DNA of 13,448 nt. Source: an uncultured Oscillospiraceae bacterium (GTDB lineage: Bacteria > Bacillota > Clostridia > Oscillospirales > Oscillospiraceae). The notes below the pieces were generated by a model. That model had not been told where the DNA came from. It saw only the letters and a program-made list of their open reading frames with translations, and ran no database searches. Made by a program: the position numbers and the translations under genes. Numbering within the stretch: the stretch's first letter is position 1; every line of letters starts with the position of its first letter. This document shows positions 5,095 to 13,009 of this stretch, piece after piece. The stretch lies in assembly GCA_910588975.1 (NCBI GenBank), contig CAJUSE010000039.1:1-13448 (forward strand), written 5' to 3'.

Positions 5095-7647
5095 ATGGAG
5101 AATGTCAAACAGAAAAATTCTACCATACGGTTTTTGATTCGCAGCTTTATTGGTCTCATGGTTTTCAGCGTTGTTGTGTTCAGCGTCCTTGGGATCTATA
5201 TGAACCGAAAAAGCCAAAAGGCCGTCTATGAGATCGGCAATATTTATATGTCCGGCATGAATGAGCAGATGTCCAGACACTTTGAAACGGTGATCAAGCT
5301 GCGCTTTGACCAGGTCAATGGCCTGGTCTCGGTCGTCTCCACAGAGGGGGAGGACCAGGAGAGCCTGTACGAGGAGCTGACTTACAGGGCCCTGGTCAGA
5401 GATTTTGACTACCTGGCCCTCTGTTCTGCCGAAGGTGAGTTCCAGGCCCTTTATGGCCAGTCCATACAGCCCCTGAACCCCAAGCCCTTTCTCGAGGCCC
5501 TGCTCCAGGGGGAGCAGCGGGTGGCCGTGGGATTGGATGCGGACGGAAATGAAGTGGTGCTTTTTGGCACAGTTGCCGACTATCCTATGGATAACGGCGG
5601 CCAGAGCAGCGGCCTGATCGCCGCCGTTCCTCTGGAGTACATTACGGATTTCCTCTCTCTGGAGGATGAAAACCAGCTGATGTATTACCATATCCTCCGG
5701 CCCGACGGCAGCTTTGTCATCCGGAACCAGAACCATGAGCTCTGGCCCTTCTTCGAGCAGCTGCAGGAGGTCCTTTCCCATGGGGGAACGTCTGAGACGG
5801 CGGAGGAGGTTACAGCCTTTGCCGATGCCCTCCGGGGCCGTGAGGAATATGCCACCACCTTTGAAGCAAACGGGGAGGAGCGGCAGATCTACGGAATCTC
5901 GCTGCCCTATTCCGAGTGGTATCTGGTGTCGGTGATGCCGTACAGCACGCTGGATAACGCCATAAATGACCTGAGCGGCCAGCGGGTCTTTATGACACTG
6001 CTGTCCTGTGCCGCCATCATCCTTCTTTTGAGTTTCATTTTCTTCCGCTATTTCTCCATCACCCGCTCCCAGGTCCATGAGCTGGAGGAGGCCCGCCAGA
6101 CCGCTCTGGAGGCCAGCCGGGCAAAGAGCGAGTTCCTGGCCAATATGAGCCACGATATTCGGACCCCCATGAACGCCATCGTGGGCATGACGGCCATCGC
6201 CACGGCCCATATTGACGACCGGCAGCAGGTACAGAACTGCCTGCGAAAAATCACTTTGTCCAGTAAGCATCTGCTGGGGCTGATCAACGATGTGCTGGAT
6301 ATGTCCAAGATCGAAAGCGGAAAGCTAACTCTGACCACCGAGCAGATCTCCCTGCGGGAGGTGGTGGAGGGCATCGTCAATATCATGCAGCCCCAGGTCA
6401 AGACAAAGAAGCAGAGCTTTGACATCCACATTGAAAATGTCCTGTCCGAGAATGTGTGGTGCGATGGTGTCCGGCTCAACCAGGTCCTGCTGAACCTGCT
6501 GTCAAACGCCACCAAGTATACGCCGGAGGGCGGTGCTATCCAGCTGTCCCTGACGGAGGAGGCCTCGCCCAAGGGAGATGATTTTGCCCGGATCCACTTC
6601 AAGATTAAGGACAACGGCATTGGTATGTCGCCGGAGTTTTTGAAGAAGATCTACGACTCATATAGCCGGGCCGACGGAGCCAGAGTGCATAAGACCGAGG
6701 GCACCGGCCTGGGCATGGCCATCACCAAGTATATCGTGGATGCCATGGAGGGCGGCATTGACATCAAGAGCGAGCTGGATAAGGGCACGGAGTTCCTGCT
6801 CACCTTCGATTTTGAAAAGGCCGATGTAGTGGAGATGGATATGGTCCTTCCCGCCTGGAATATGCTGGTGGTGGACGACGATGAGATGCTGTGCAAGACC
6901 ACCAAGGACACGCTGAAAACCATCGGTATCAATGCGGATTGGACCCTGAGTGGGGAAATGGCCATTGAAATGGTGATCGAGCACCACCAGAAGAGAAATG
7001 ACTATCAGGTCATCCTGCTGGACTGGAAGCTGCCCGGCTTGAATGGCATTCAGGTGGCCAAGGAGATCCGCCAGGCCCTGGGCGACCAGGTGCCCATCCT
7101 GCTGATCTCCGCCTACGACTGGAGCGAATTTGAGACAGAGGCCCGGGAGGCAGGCATCAACGGCTTTATCTCCAAGCCCCTGTTCAAGTCCACCCTGTAC
7201 CACGCTTTGAGCCAGTATACGAATGCCCAGACAGAGCAGGATCAGGCAAAGAATCAGGTCATTGACCTGACCGGCCGGCGCATCCTCCTTGCCGAGGACA
7301 ACGAGCTGAACTGGGAGGTGGCCAGCGAGCTGCTCTCCGATTTGGGCGTGGAGCTGGAGTGGGCAGAGGATGGACAGATCTGTCTGGATAAATTCCAGGC
7401 CTCGCCCAAGGGGTATTATGACGCCATTCTGATGGACATTCGGATGCCCCATATGACGGGCTACGAGGCTACAAAGGCCATCCGGGCACTGGACCATCCC
7501 GACGCTGTCTTCATCCCCATCATCGCCATGAGCGCCGATGCCTTTGCCGATGATATCCAGCATTGTCTGCAGTGCGGCATGAATGCCCACATCGCCAAGC
7601 CCATCGACGTGGTGGAGCTGAGCCGTCTGCTGAAGCGGTATCTGTAA
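5095..7647 (+). CDS. Cache-type hybrid sensor histidine kinase with two receiver domains
   Basis: This is an 850-residue membrane sensor kinase. A short N-terminus leads into TM1 (about 12-36), then an extracytoplasmic domain of about 260 residues (37-297, Cache-like: long helix, then mixed alpha/beta), then TM2 (298-320). The dimerisation domain carries NMSHDIRTPMN with phosphoacceptor His353. The ATPase domain has Asn471 (N box), DNGIG (506-510) and GTGLG (536-540). Receiver 1 (about 588-705) has acidic DDDE near 594 and phosphoacceptor Asp643. Receiver 2 (about 729-850) has EDN near 734 and Asp781. There is no Hpt domain and no neighbouring response regulator, so its partner lies elsewhere. 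The start ATG has GGGGAGGAA 8 nt upstream. The gene is a single transcription unit, bounded by a strong terminator. The ligand is unknown. Confidence 0.93.
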   Translation: MENVKQKNSTIRFLIRSFIGLMVFSVVVFSVLGIYMNRKSQKAVYEIGNIYMSGMNEQMSRHFETVIKLRFDQVNGLVSVVSTEGEDQESLYEELTYRALVRDFDYLALCSAEGEFQALYGQSIQPLNPKPFLEALLQGEQRVAVGLDADGNEVVLFGTVADYPMDNGGQSSGLIAAVPLEYITDFLSLEDENQLMYYHILRPDGSFVIRNQNHELWPFFEQLQEVLSHGGTSETAEEVTAFADALRGREEYATTFEANGEERQIYGISLPYSEWYLVSVMPYSTLDNAINDLSGQRVFMTLLSCAAIILLLSFIFFRYFSITRSQVHELEEARQTALEASRAKSEFLANMSHDIRTPMNAIVGMTAIATAHIDDRQQVQNCLRKITLSSKHLLGLINDVLDMSKIESGKLTLTTEQISLREVVEGIVNIMQPQVKTKKQSFDIHIENVLSENVWCDGVRLNQVLLNLLSNATKYTPEGGAIQLSLTEEASPKGDDFARIHFKIKDNGIGMSPEFLKKIYDSYSRADGARVHKTEGTGLGMAITKYIVDAMEGGIDIKSELDKGTEFLLTFDFEKADVVEMDMVLPAWNMLVVDDDEMLCKTTKDTLKTIGINADWTLSGEMAIEMVIEHHQKRNDYQVILLDWKLPGLNGIQVAKEIRQALGDQVPILLISAYDWSEFETEAREAGINGFISKPLFKSTLYHALSQYTNAQTEQDQAKNQVIDLTGRRILLAEDNELNWEVASELLSDLGVELEWAEDGQICLDKFQASPKGYYDAILMDIRMPHMTGYEATKAIRALDHPDAVFIPIIAMSADAFADDIQHCLQCGMNAHIAKPIDVVELSRLLKRYL

Positions 7648-7683
7648 GCCTTTACACGGCCGAAAATATGCATTTATAAATCA

Positions 7684-7713
7684 GGGCCCGGCGGGAGAGA
7701 TCCCGCCGGGCCC
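7684..7713. terminator. Convergent hairpin terminator between the sensor kinase and the nucleotidyltransferase
   Basis: A perfect 13-bp inverted repeat GGGCCCGGCGGGA/TCCCGCCGGGCCC encloses a GAGA tetraloop of the GNRA type. It lies between converging genes and should serve both. The tails are only partly T-rich (TACCTTATATATT on the plus strand, CTGATTTATAAAT on the minus strand), so termination may lean on the very stable stem. Confidence 0.75.
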
Positions 7714-7724
7714 TACCTTATATA

Positions 7725-8483
7725 TTACATTTGGAATATGTCCATTTCCTCCAGGGCGTACCGGGCAAAGGACCGGGCCAACGGCACGGGCGTCATATCC
7801 TGGCCTGCGTCATAGCAGGCAAGAGCCTCCCGGATGGGGGAATGGTACATTTTGGGGAGATGCTCCAGGGCCCACTGTCCCCCTTGCGCTTTGGACAGGC
7901 ACAGTCCCTGCCGGAAAAAGGCCAGGGTGCGGCACAGGTTGAGAATGACGGAGACAGGCTCCCAATCTATCTCTTCCAAAGCGGTGATAACATCAAAGCA
8001 GATGCTGTCCCGGTAATCTGCTTCAGCCACGGGGCCGAATACCTCCGGGACAGGGGGGCCGTAGAGGGCTTTGCCGTATTGATGCAGGACCATACAGTGG
8101 GCGGCCAGATCCCGGTCGGTCCCCATCATGCTGCGCACATAGGCTGCCGGGTCGGCCTGAATGGCCGGCAGATGGATGGGGGAGAAGTGGAACACATAGG
8201 GGCAGGGGTGGCGAAAGGGCTTGCAGGCTCTTTTTTCCAACACGCTGAGCTCAATGCCCTTGGCCGGGGCATTTTGCTCCAGCATCAGAAGGGCGGACAA
8301 AAAGGCCAGCCTACTCTCCTCCGAGGGAAGGTTCTCCACCACCACAAGCAGGTCAATATCGCTCTTTTTGGGGTTAAAACACCCCATTGCCAGGGATCCA
8401 TGGAGGTAGATCCCGGTCAAATTGGCCCCAAAAGCCGCCTTTGCGGCGCAAATCAGGGCCTTTAGCAGGGCATCGCAGTCCAT
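7725..8483 (-). CDS. AadA-like nucleotidyltransferase with a C-terminal adenylyltransferase domain
   Basis: The 252-residue protein resembles aminoglycoside (3'')(9) adenylyltransferases, which transfer AMP to streptomycin or spectinomycin. The polymerase-beta-type core has GIYLHGSLAMG (residues 24-34, GS motif) and SDIDLLVVV with metal ligands Asp42 and Asp44; Glu78 (GIELSV) fits the catalytic base. The second half (GPPVPEVFGPV, then WALEHLP) matches the helical C-terminal domain (DUF4111 type) and the order seen in AadA, which has about 260 residues. The frame is open to 8702, but ATG 8483-8481 gives the family-like start with GGGGG 6-7 nt before it. It is a chromosomal single-gene unit with its own promoter and no integron or transposon nearby, so a native role or a different substrate is as likely as resistance. 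Confidence 0.82.
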   Translation of the reverse strand: MDCDALLKALICAAKAAFGANLTGIYLHGSLAMGCFNPKKSDIDLLVVVENLPSEESRLAFLSALLMLEQNAPAKGIELSVLEKRACKPFRHPCPYVFHFSPIHLPAIQADPAAYVRSMMGTDRDLAAHCMVLHQYGKALYGPPVPEVFGPVAEADYRDSICFDVITALEEIDWEPVSVILNLCRTLAFFRQGLCLSKAQGGQWALEHLPKMYHSPIREALACYDAGQDMTPVPLARSFARYALEEMDIFQM

Positions 8484-8577
8484 ATTTTTGCCCCCATTTC
8501 TGTTTTTCGCCCGTTTTAGAGAGAATTTTTGCGTTTTTTCCCGAAAGAGAAGCAGCGGCATGTGGATTTCTGGGACC

Positions 8578-8606
8578 ATTATACCCTTATCGCCGCCCAA
8601 AGGCAA
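8578..8606 (-). promoter_or_regulatory. Promoter of the AadA-like gene
   Basis: Minus strand: -35 TTGCCT (8606-8601), 17-bp spacer, perfect -10 TATAAT (8583-8578). The start should be near 8571, giving a leader of about 88 nt. It is back-to-back with the ktrB promoter, whose -35 begins only 22 bp away. Confidence 0.65.
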
Positions 8607-8627
8607 GAGCGGGGGAGGAAAGGCCAT

Positions 8628-8656
8628 TTGACAGGATGAGGACAAGTGGCTATAAT
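8628..8656 (+). promoter_or_regulatory. Consensus promoter of ktrB-ktrA
   Basis: -35 TTGACA (8628-8633), 17-bp spacer and -10 TATAAT (8651-8656), a perfect match to the vegetative SigA consensus. The start should be near 8663, leaving a structured leader of about 109 nt before ktrB. Such a strong promoter suggests control after initiation. Confidence 0.88.
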
Positions 8657-8659
8657 AAG

Positions 8660-8732
8660 GAGAACTGCCTTTATTTGCCGCTGTCAAATAGGGGCTTCTC
8701 AACTGATAAAAGCTGCCCTGCCAAGGCGGGGC
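8660..8732 (+). promoter_or_regulatory. Structured 5' leader of ktrB (two hairpins)
   Basis: Hairpin 1: GCCTTTATTTG (8667-8677) pairs with CAAATAGGGGC (8685-8695), 11 continuous pairs including two G-U, with a 7-nt loop. GAGAA/TTCTC (8660-8664 with 8696-8700) extends it across a 2-nt bulge. Hairpin 2: GCCCTGCC (8715-8722) with GGCGGGGC (8725-8732). The loop of hairpin 1 (CCGC) could also pair with GCGG in hairpin 2. There is no T-run. It does not resemble the ydaO c-di-AMP riboswitch that controls ktrAB in Bacillus. The folds were drawn by eye. Confidence 0.45.
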
Positions 8733-8771
8733 TATTTACTGCGCATCCGAGGATTTGGAGGCGAGAATACG

Positions 8772-10154
8772 GTGTTGGAAAGCATCTCTCAATTTCTGAA
8801 AAATCATTTTATCCGCTCCAAACGGCTCAACGCCACCCGGCTGGTGGCCCTGTCCTTTGGGGTGATTATTCTGGTGGGGACCCTGCTTTTGTGGACCCCC
8901 TTTGCCAGCCGCAGCGGGGAGAGCGTGGGGCTGTTTACGGCCCTGTTTACGGCAACCTCGGCCACCTGCGTCACCGGGCTTGTGGTGGCGGATACGGCCA
9001 TCACCTGGTCCCCTCTGGGCCAGGTGGTCATCCTGCTGCTCATTCAGCTGGGCGGTCTGGGCTTTATGACGGTCATCACCCTCATCTCCCTGTGGGCCCA
9101 CCGGCGGATCAGCCTTTCCGAGCGGCTGCTTATGGTCTCCACCCTGAACTTGAACGATTTGGACGGGGTGGTCCGGGTGGTCCGCCGGGCATTGATGGGC
9201 ACCGCTCTCTTTGAGGGGGTGGGGGCGGCGCTGCTGGCCATTCGAATGGTGCCCCGGTTCGGTCTGGCCCGGGGGCTGTGGCACGCCCTGTTCCACGCCA
9301 TCTCCGCCTTCTGCAATGCCGGCTTTGACCTGCAGGGGCAGGATACAGGCGCCTTTTCCAGCCTGTCCGGCTTTGCCGACGATCCTCTGGTGCTGCTCAC
9401 CACCGCCACCCTCATCACCATCGGCGGCCTGGGCTTTTTCGTCTGGGAGGATATCATTGAGGCCAAAAGCTGGAAAAAGCTGACCATCTACACCAAACTG
9501 GTTTTGTCCATTACCGCTGTCCTGCTGCTGGGGGGCACGGTCTTCTTCCTGGTGGCCGAGAACGCCAATCCCGCCACACTGGGGGCGATGGGGCCGGGGC
9601 AAAAGCTGCTCAACGCCTTTTTCCAGTCGGCCACCCTGCGTACCGCCGGATTCAATGTGCTGGATCAGGGGGCCCTCACCGACGACAGCCTGGTGCTCAG
9701 CTGCGTGTTCATGCTCATTGGCGGCTCCTCGGGCTCTACCGCCGGCGGCATGAAAACGGTGACCGTCTGGGTGCTGCTCATGGTGGTGCTCACCGGTCTG
9801 CGAGGCCGGGAGGAGATCCTCTACCGTGGCCGCACCCTTCCTGCCCGGCGGGCCATGAACGCCGTCAACCTGTTTTTGATGGTCTTTGTGTTGCATATGA
9901 CCGGCTCCATGGTCATCGCCATGGTGGAAAAGACCCCCTACCTCTGGGCAGCCTACGAGGTGGCCTCGGCCCTGGGGACTGTGGGACTTACCACCGGCAT
10001 TACCTCCACCCTGTCCCGGCTGAGCCAGTGTTTGCTCATTGGCATGATGTATATTGGCCGGGTGGGAGTACTGTCCATCTCCCTGGGCTTTTTGACCCGG
10101 AAAAAGGACGGTTTGGACCTGAAATATCCAAGATTTAATATTATGATCGGCTGA
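8772..10154 (+). CDS. ktrB: Potassium channel subunit, TrkH/KtrB family
   Basis: This is the membrane pore of a K+ (or Na+/K+) uptake system, 460 residues, with the usual four M1-P-M2 repeats. The four filter loops are visible: SATCVTGL (63-70), SAFCNAGFDL (178-187), SATLRTAGFNV (286-296) and SALGTVGLTTG (399-409). GGSSGSTAGGMK (317-328) is the flexible, gating break in the third repeat. The length and single-repeat start fit KtrB rather than the longer TrkH. The frame is open upstream to 8646, which would cross the promoter and transcription start. GTG at 8772 is chosen because GGAGG lies about 10 nt before it; the next codon, TTG 8775, is an alternative. ktrA follows after 14 nt. Confidence 0.92.
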   Translation: MLESISQFLKNHFIRSKRLNATRLVALSFGVIILVGTLLLWTPFASRSGESVGLFTALFTATSATCVTGLVVADTAITWSPLGQVVILLLIQLGGLGFMTVITLISLWAHRRISLSERLLMVSTLNLNDLDGVVRVVRRALMGTALFEGVGAALLAIRMVPRFGLARGLWHALFHAISAFCNAGFDLQGQDTGAFSSLSGFADDPLVLLTTATLITIGGLGFFVWEDIIEAKSWKKLTIYTKLVLSITAVLLLGGTVFFLVAENANPATLGAMGPGQKLLNAFFQSATLRTAGFNVLDQGALTDDSLVLSCVFMLIGGSSGSTAGGMKTVTVWVLLMVVLTGLRGREEILYRGRTLPARRAMNAVNLFLMVFVLHMTGSMVIAMVEKTPYLWAAYEVASALGTVGLTTGITSTLSRLSQCLLIGMMYIGRVGVLSISLGFLTRKKDGLDLKYPRFNIMIG

Positions 10155-10168
10155 GAGGGGAAAAGGGT

Positions 10169-10825
10169 ATGAAAACATTTGTTGTCATTGGCCTGGGCCG
10201 GTTCGGCTCGGCCATCGCCACCGAGCTGTCCGCCCTGGGCCACGAGGTGCTGGCCATGGACATTCATGAGGAGCCCGTGCAGCGGATCGCCGACCAGGTG
10301 ACCCACGCCGTGGCCGGAGATGCCCGGGATCCCGCCGTGCTCAAGGCACTGGGGGTGCGTAACTACGACTGCGCCATTGTGGCTGTGGGGGATGATGTGG
10401 GCAACTCCACCCTCATTACGCTGAATTTGAAGGACCTGGGCATCCGGGAGGTCATCAGCAAGGCACAAAGCCATGTCCACCGGAAGGTGCTGGAGAAGAT
10501 CGGCGCCGACCGGGTGGTATTCCCCGAGCACGAGATGGGGGTGAAGCTGGCCCAGGGGCTCAGCTCCTCCAACGTGCTCAACTTCATTGAGGTCAGCGAG
10601 GACTTCGGGATCCTGGAGCTGGCCGCCCCCGCCTCCTGGCGGGGAAAGAGCCTGAAGGAGCTGGATGTGCGCAACCGCCACCATGTGACCATCATCGCCA
10701 TTCGCAAGGGCAGTGACCAGGCCCTGGATGTGGCCCCTGGGGCCGACTACAAGCTGGAGCAGGGGGACAATGTGGTAGCCCTGGGCCGCAGTGAGGACAT
10801 CAACCGGCTCCACGAGGTGGAGTGA
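10169..10825 (+). CDS. ktrA: Regulatory RCK subunit of the Ktr/Trk potassium system
   Basis: This is the cytoplasmic gating ring protein of KtrB, 218 residues, the KtrA size (TrkA is about twice as long). The N-terminal RCK domain (1 to about 130) is a Rossmann fold with GLGRFGSA (8-15), and an acidic residue at the second strand (Asp31) fits nucleotide binding; GDARDP and AVGDD follow as in other RCK domains. The C-terminal RCK_C domain (about 140-218) is a likely c-di-AMP site by family knowledge. ATG 10169 follows a GAGGGGAAAAGGG purine run. The 14-nt gap after ktrB and the matching function indicate one operon. Confidence 0.93.
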   Translation: MKTFVVIGLGRFGSAIATELSALGHEVLAMDIHEEPVQRIADQVTHAVAGDARDPAVLKALGVRNYDCAIVAVGDDVGNSTLITLNLKDLGIREVISKAQSHVHRKVLEKIGADRVVFPEHEMGVKLAQGLSSSNVLNFIEVSEDFGILELAAPASWRGKSLKELDVRNRHHVTIIAIRKGSDQALDVAPGADYKLEQGDNVVALGRSEDINRLHEVE

Positions 10826-10863
10826 GCCGGATCTCTTAAATGTATGCAGAGGGGGAAGGGGCT

Positions 10864-11622
10864 TTGGAGCGCATCACCAGCCGGCAAAATCCGATGTTTC
10901 AGACCATTCGGAAGCTGAATACCTCGACGGCCTTCCGCCGGCAGAAGGGCCTTTTCGTCTGCGAGGGGCCCAAGCTGCTGGAGGAGGCAGTGAAGTGGGG
11001 GGCGGAGATCGACACCGTAGTTCTGGCCCAGGGGACGAGCATTTCCCTGCCCGACGGGGTGTGGGGGGTGGAGACTCCCTCTGATGTGCTCTCCTCCCTG
11101 TGTGATACCCGCACCCCCCAGGGGGTGCTGTTCACCTGCCGGCTGCCCGATACCGCCCGGCCCATGGAGCCTGTGGGCAAACGGTATCTGGTGCTGGACG
11201 GGGTCCAGGACCCGGGCAATCTGGGCACCATCTGGCGCACCGCCGATGCTCTGGGCTGCGACGGGCTTATTTTAGTGCAGCTCTGTGCCGATCCCTTTTC
11301 CCCCAAGGTGGTGCGCTCCACCATGGGGGCCTGCTTTCGCCTGCCTGTCTACCAGACCGGGCTGGAAGGGCTGCGCCGGTTCTGTGCCCAGGGGGACATC
11401 CCTCTCTATGCCACCGCCCTGCGGGAGGACACCGAGGACGTGGGGAGCGTGGATCTGTCCGCCGCTGCTGTGGTCATCGGCAGTGAGGGCCACGGGGTGT
11501 CCAACGAGGTGCTGGAGCTGTGCGAAAAGACCCTGAAGATCCCCATGGTGGAGCGGTGCGAGTCCCTCAACGCCGCCATGGCCGCCACCATCATCTTGTG
11601 GGAGGGCTGGCGGCAGAGATAG
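10864..11622 (+). CDS. SpoU/TrmH-family RNA 2'-O-methyltransferase
   Basis: This SPOUT-class, SAM-dependent methyltransferase probably modifies a ribose 2'-OH in rRNA or tRNA. The product has 252 residues: an N-terminal substrate-binding domain (ITSRQNP at 4-10, about 1-95) and a knotted C-terminal domain. Motif 1 is GNLGTIWRTADA (118-129; Asn119, Arg125), motif 2 GSEGHGV (206-212), motif 3 IPM followed by ESLNAAMAATI (227-243). I start at TTG 10864: AGGGGGAAGGGG lies just upstream and the product then begins MERITSRQNP, the usual family N-terminus. The frame is also open from ATG 10840, which lacks a well-placed Shine-Dalgarno and remains possible. It lies 38 nt after ktrA and 62 nt before dprA. 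The exact RNA target cannot be told from sequence alone. Confidence 0.88.
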   Translation: MERITSRQNPMFQTIRKLNTSTAFRRQKGLFVCEGPKLLEEAVKWGAEIDTVVLAQGTSISLPDGVWGVETPSDVLSSLCDTRTPQGVLFTCRLPDTARPMEPVGKRYLVLDGVQDPGNLGTIWRTADALGCDGLILVQLCADPFSPKVVRSTMGACFRLPVYQTGLEGLRRFCAQGDIPLYATALREDTEDVGSVDLSAAAVVIGSEGHGVSNEVLELCEKTLKIPMVERCESLNAAMAATIILWEGWRQR

Positions 11623-11684
11623 CATACAATGCCTGCACAGAGGTGTGAAAGAGAAGAACGCCGAGAAATAAAGGAGGCAATGAG

Positions 11685-12911
11685 ATGGCCAATTTGAAGT
11701 ATTTTCTCTGGCTCACCACCCGGAAGGGGTTTCAGAGCGGGGACGCCAACCAGATCATTGCCCACTTTGGCACCCCGGAGGGGGCCTACTTTGCCGACGA
11801 GACCGAGTATGCCCTCATGGGCCTGCCCGAGGCCAAGCGGAAGGTGCTCTTGGACAAAAACCTCAGTGAGGCGGAGAAGATCCTGGCCGACTGCGACCGG
11901 GAGGACATCCACATCATGACCATTCAGGACGCCGACTACCCCGAGCGGCTCTCCCAAATTTACGACCCGCCCACCGTCCTCTACTGGAAGGGCAAGGCCC
12001 TCAGCGTGGACGACCGGCTCACAGTGGCCCTGGTGGGCACCCGAAAGTGCTCTCCCTACGGCGAGGAGGTGGCCGGCCGGCTGGGCCTGGAGCTGGCCCG
12101 GAACGGGGTCACCCTGGTCTCGGGCATGGCAGAGGGCATTGACGCCGCCGGCCTTCGGGGCGCTTTGCAGGGCGGTGGCAGTGTCATCAGTGTACTGGGC
12201 GGCGGGCTGGATGTGATCTATCCCTACAAGAACCGCTGGCTCTACCAGGACGTGATGACTACCGGCACCCTCATCAGTGAGTACCCGCCGGGCACCGAGC
12301 ACGCCGGGTTCCATTTTCCCATCCGAAACCGTATTCTCACCGGCCTGTCCATGGGCGTAGCGGTGGTGGAGGCCCCTATGCAGAGCGGCGCTCTCATTTC
12401 GGCCCGCCACGCCCTGGAGCAGAACCGGGAGGTCTTTGCCGTTCCTGGCCCCATCGGCTCGGCGGCCAGTCTGGGCTGTAACCGGCTCATCCAGCGGGGT
12501 GAGGCCAAGCTCATTCTCTCGGCCGCCGACATTTTGGAAGAGCTGCGGGGGATGACCAGTTGGTCGGCAGAAGTCCTGCCCCCCATGGAGGAGGCCGAGG
12601 CCGCCCAGCGGCTGGAGACCGCCCCTGTTTCCGCCCCGCTGCCCCGGGAGCGGGAGGAGGAAAAAGAGGTTGACAAGGCTCCCCGCCGGCGGTATATTTC
12701 TCTGTCGGATGACCCCGAGGCCTTCACCGAGGATGAACGGGACATTCTGCTGGCCATCCGGGACAGGGAGCACACCGCCGACGAAATTTCGGAAAAGGCT
12801 CAGATTCCCGCCCGGCGGGTCCTGTCAGCCCTGACCATGCTTCAGCTCCGGGGCCTTGTGGAGGAGCGGGCCGGCAAGCGTTTTTATGCCAGTATCATCC
12901 TCACAAAATGA
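11685..12911 (+). CDS. dprA: DNA-processing protein DprA (Smf)
   Basis: DprA binds incoming single-stranded DNA and loads RecA during natural transformation; in non-competent bacteria it is widely conserved with a less clear role. The 408 residues show an N-terminal SAM-like helical part (about 1-80), the Rossmann DNA-binding core (about 81-290) with VGTR (117-120), SGMAEGID (146-153), PIRNRILTGLS (212-222) and VVEA (227-230), then a charged linker (291-346) and a DprA winged helix (347-408). In the core, GIDAAGLRGAL replaces the common GIDAAAHRGAL, so the usual His is Leu. The start ATG has AAGGAGG 7 nt before. It is followed by topA, as in many Clostridia. Confidence 0.94.
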   Translation: MANLKYFLWLTTRKGFQSGDANQIIAHFGTPEGAYFADETEYALMGLPEAKRKVLLDKNLSEAEKILADCDREDIHIMTIQDADYPERLSQIYDPPTVLYWKGKALSVDDRLTVALVGTRKCSPYGEEVAGRLGLELARNGVTLVSGMAEGIDAAGLRGALQGGGSVISVLGGGLDVIYPYKNRWLYQDVMTTGTLISEYPPGTEHAGFHFPIRNRILTGLSMGVAVVEAPMQSGALISARHALEQNREVFAVPGPIGSAASLGCNRLIQRGEAKLILSAADILEELRGMTSWSAEVLPPMEEAEAAQRLETAPVSAPLPREREEEKEVDKAPRRRYISLSDDPEAFTEDERDILLAIRDREHTADEISEKAQIPARRVLSALTMLQLRGLVEERAGKRFYASIILTK

Positions 12912-12922
12912 GGGCGGGAGTA

Positions 12923-12952
12923 TTGACAAATCGCCCCACAGGCGGCTATAAT
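12923..12952 (+). promoter_or_regulatory. Promoter of topA
   Basis: -35 TTGACA (12923-12928), 18-bp spacer and -10 TATAAT (12947-12952). Both boxes are consensus. The spacer holds a small inverted repeat, GCCCC/GGCGGC-like, over the centre of the promoter. It starts 12 bp after the dprA stop, so topA has its own initiation besides any read-through. Confidence 0.82.
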
Positions 12953-13009
12953 TTCAAACTATGCCGATATAGAACAAGACAGTAACCTTTTGATGACGGA
13001 GGGAACAGC

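Noticed and set aside
5044..6270. Minus-strand open frame opposite the sensor kinase
   Set aside because: It is antisense to the conserved sensor and kinase domains and has no recognisable protein features.
8657..8771. ydaO-type c-di-AMP riboswitch before ktrB
   Set aside because: The conserved sequence blocks of that class are not visible and the leader is shorter than expected.
8736..10178. Long minus-strand open frame opposite ktrB
   Set aside because: It is a Gln/His/Gly-rich low-sense translation, fully antisense to a well-supported membrane protein gene and crossing its leader.
11406..12773. Long minus-strand open frame opposite dprA and the methyltransferase
   Set aside because: It spans two supported genes, has no recognisable domain and no ribosome site; it is a GC-rich shadow frame.
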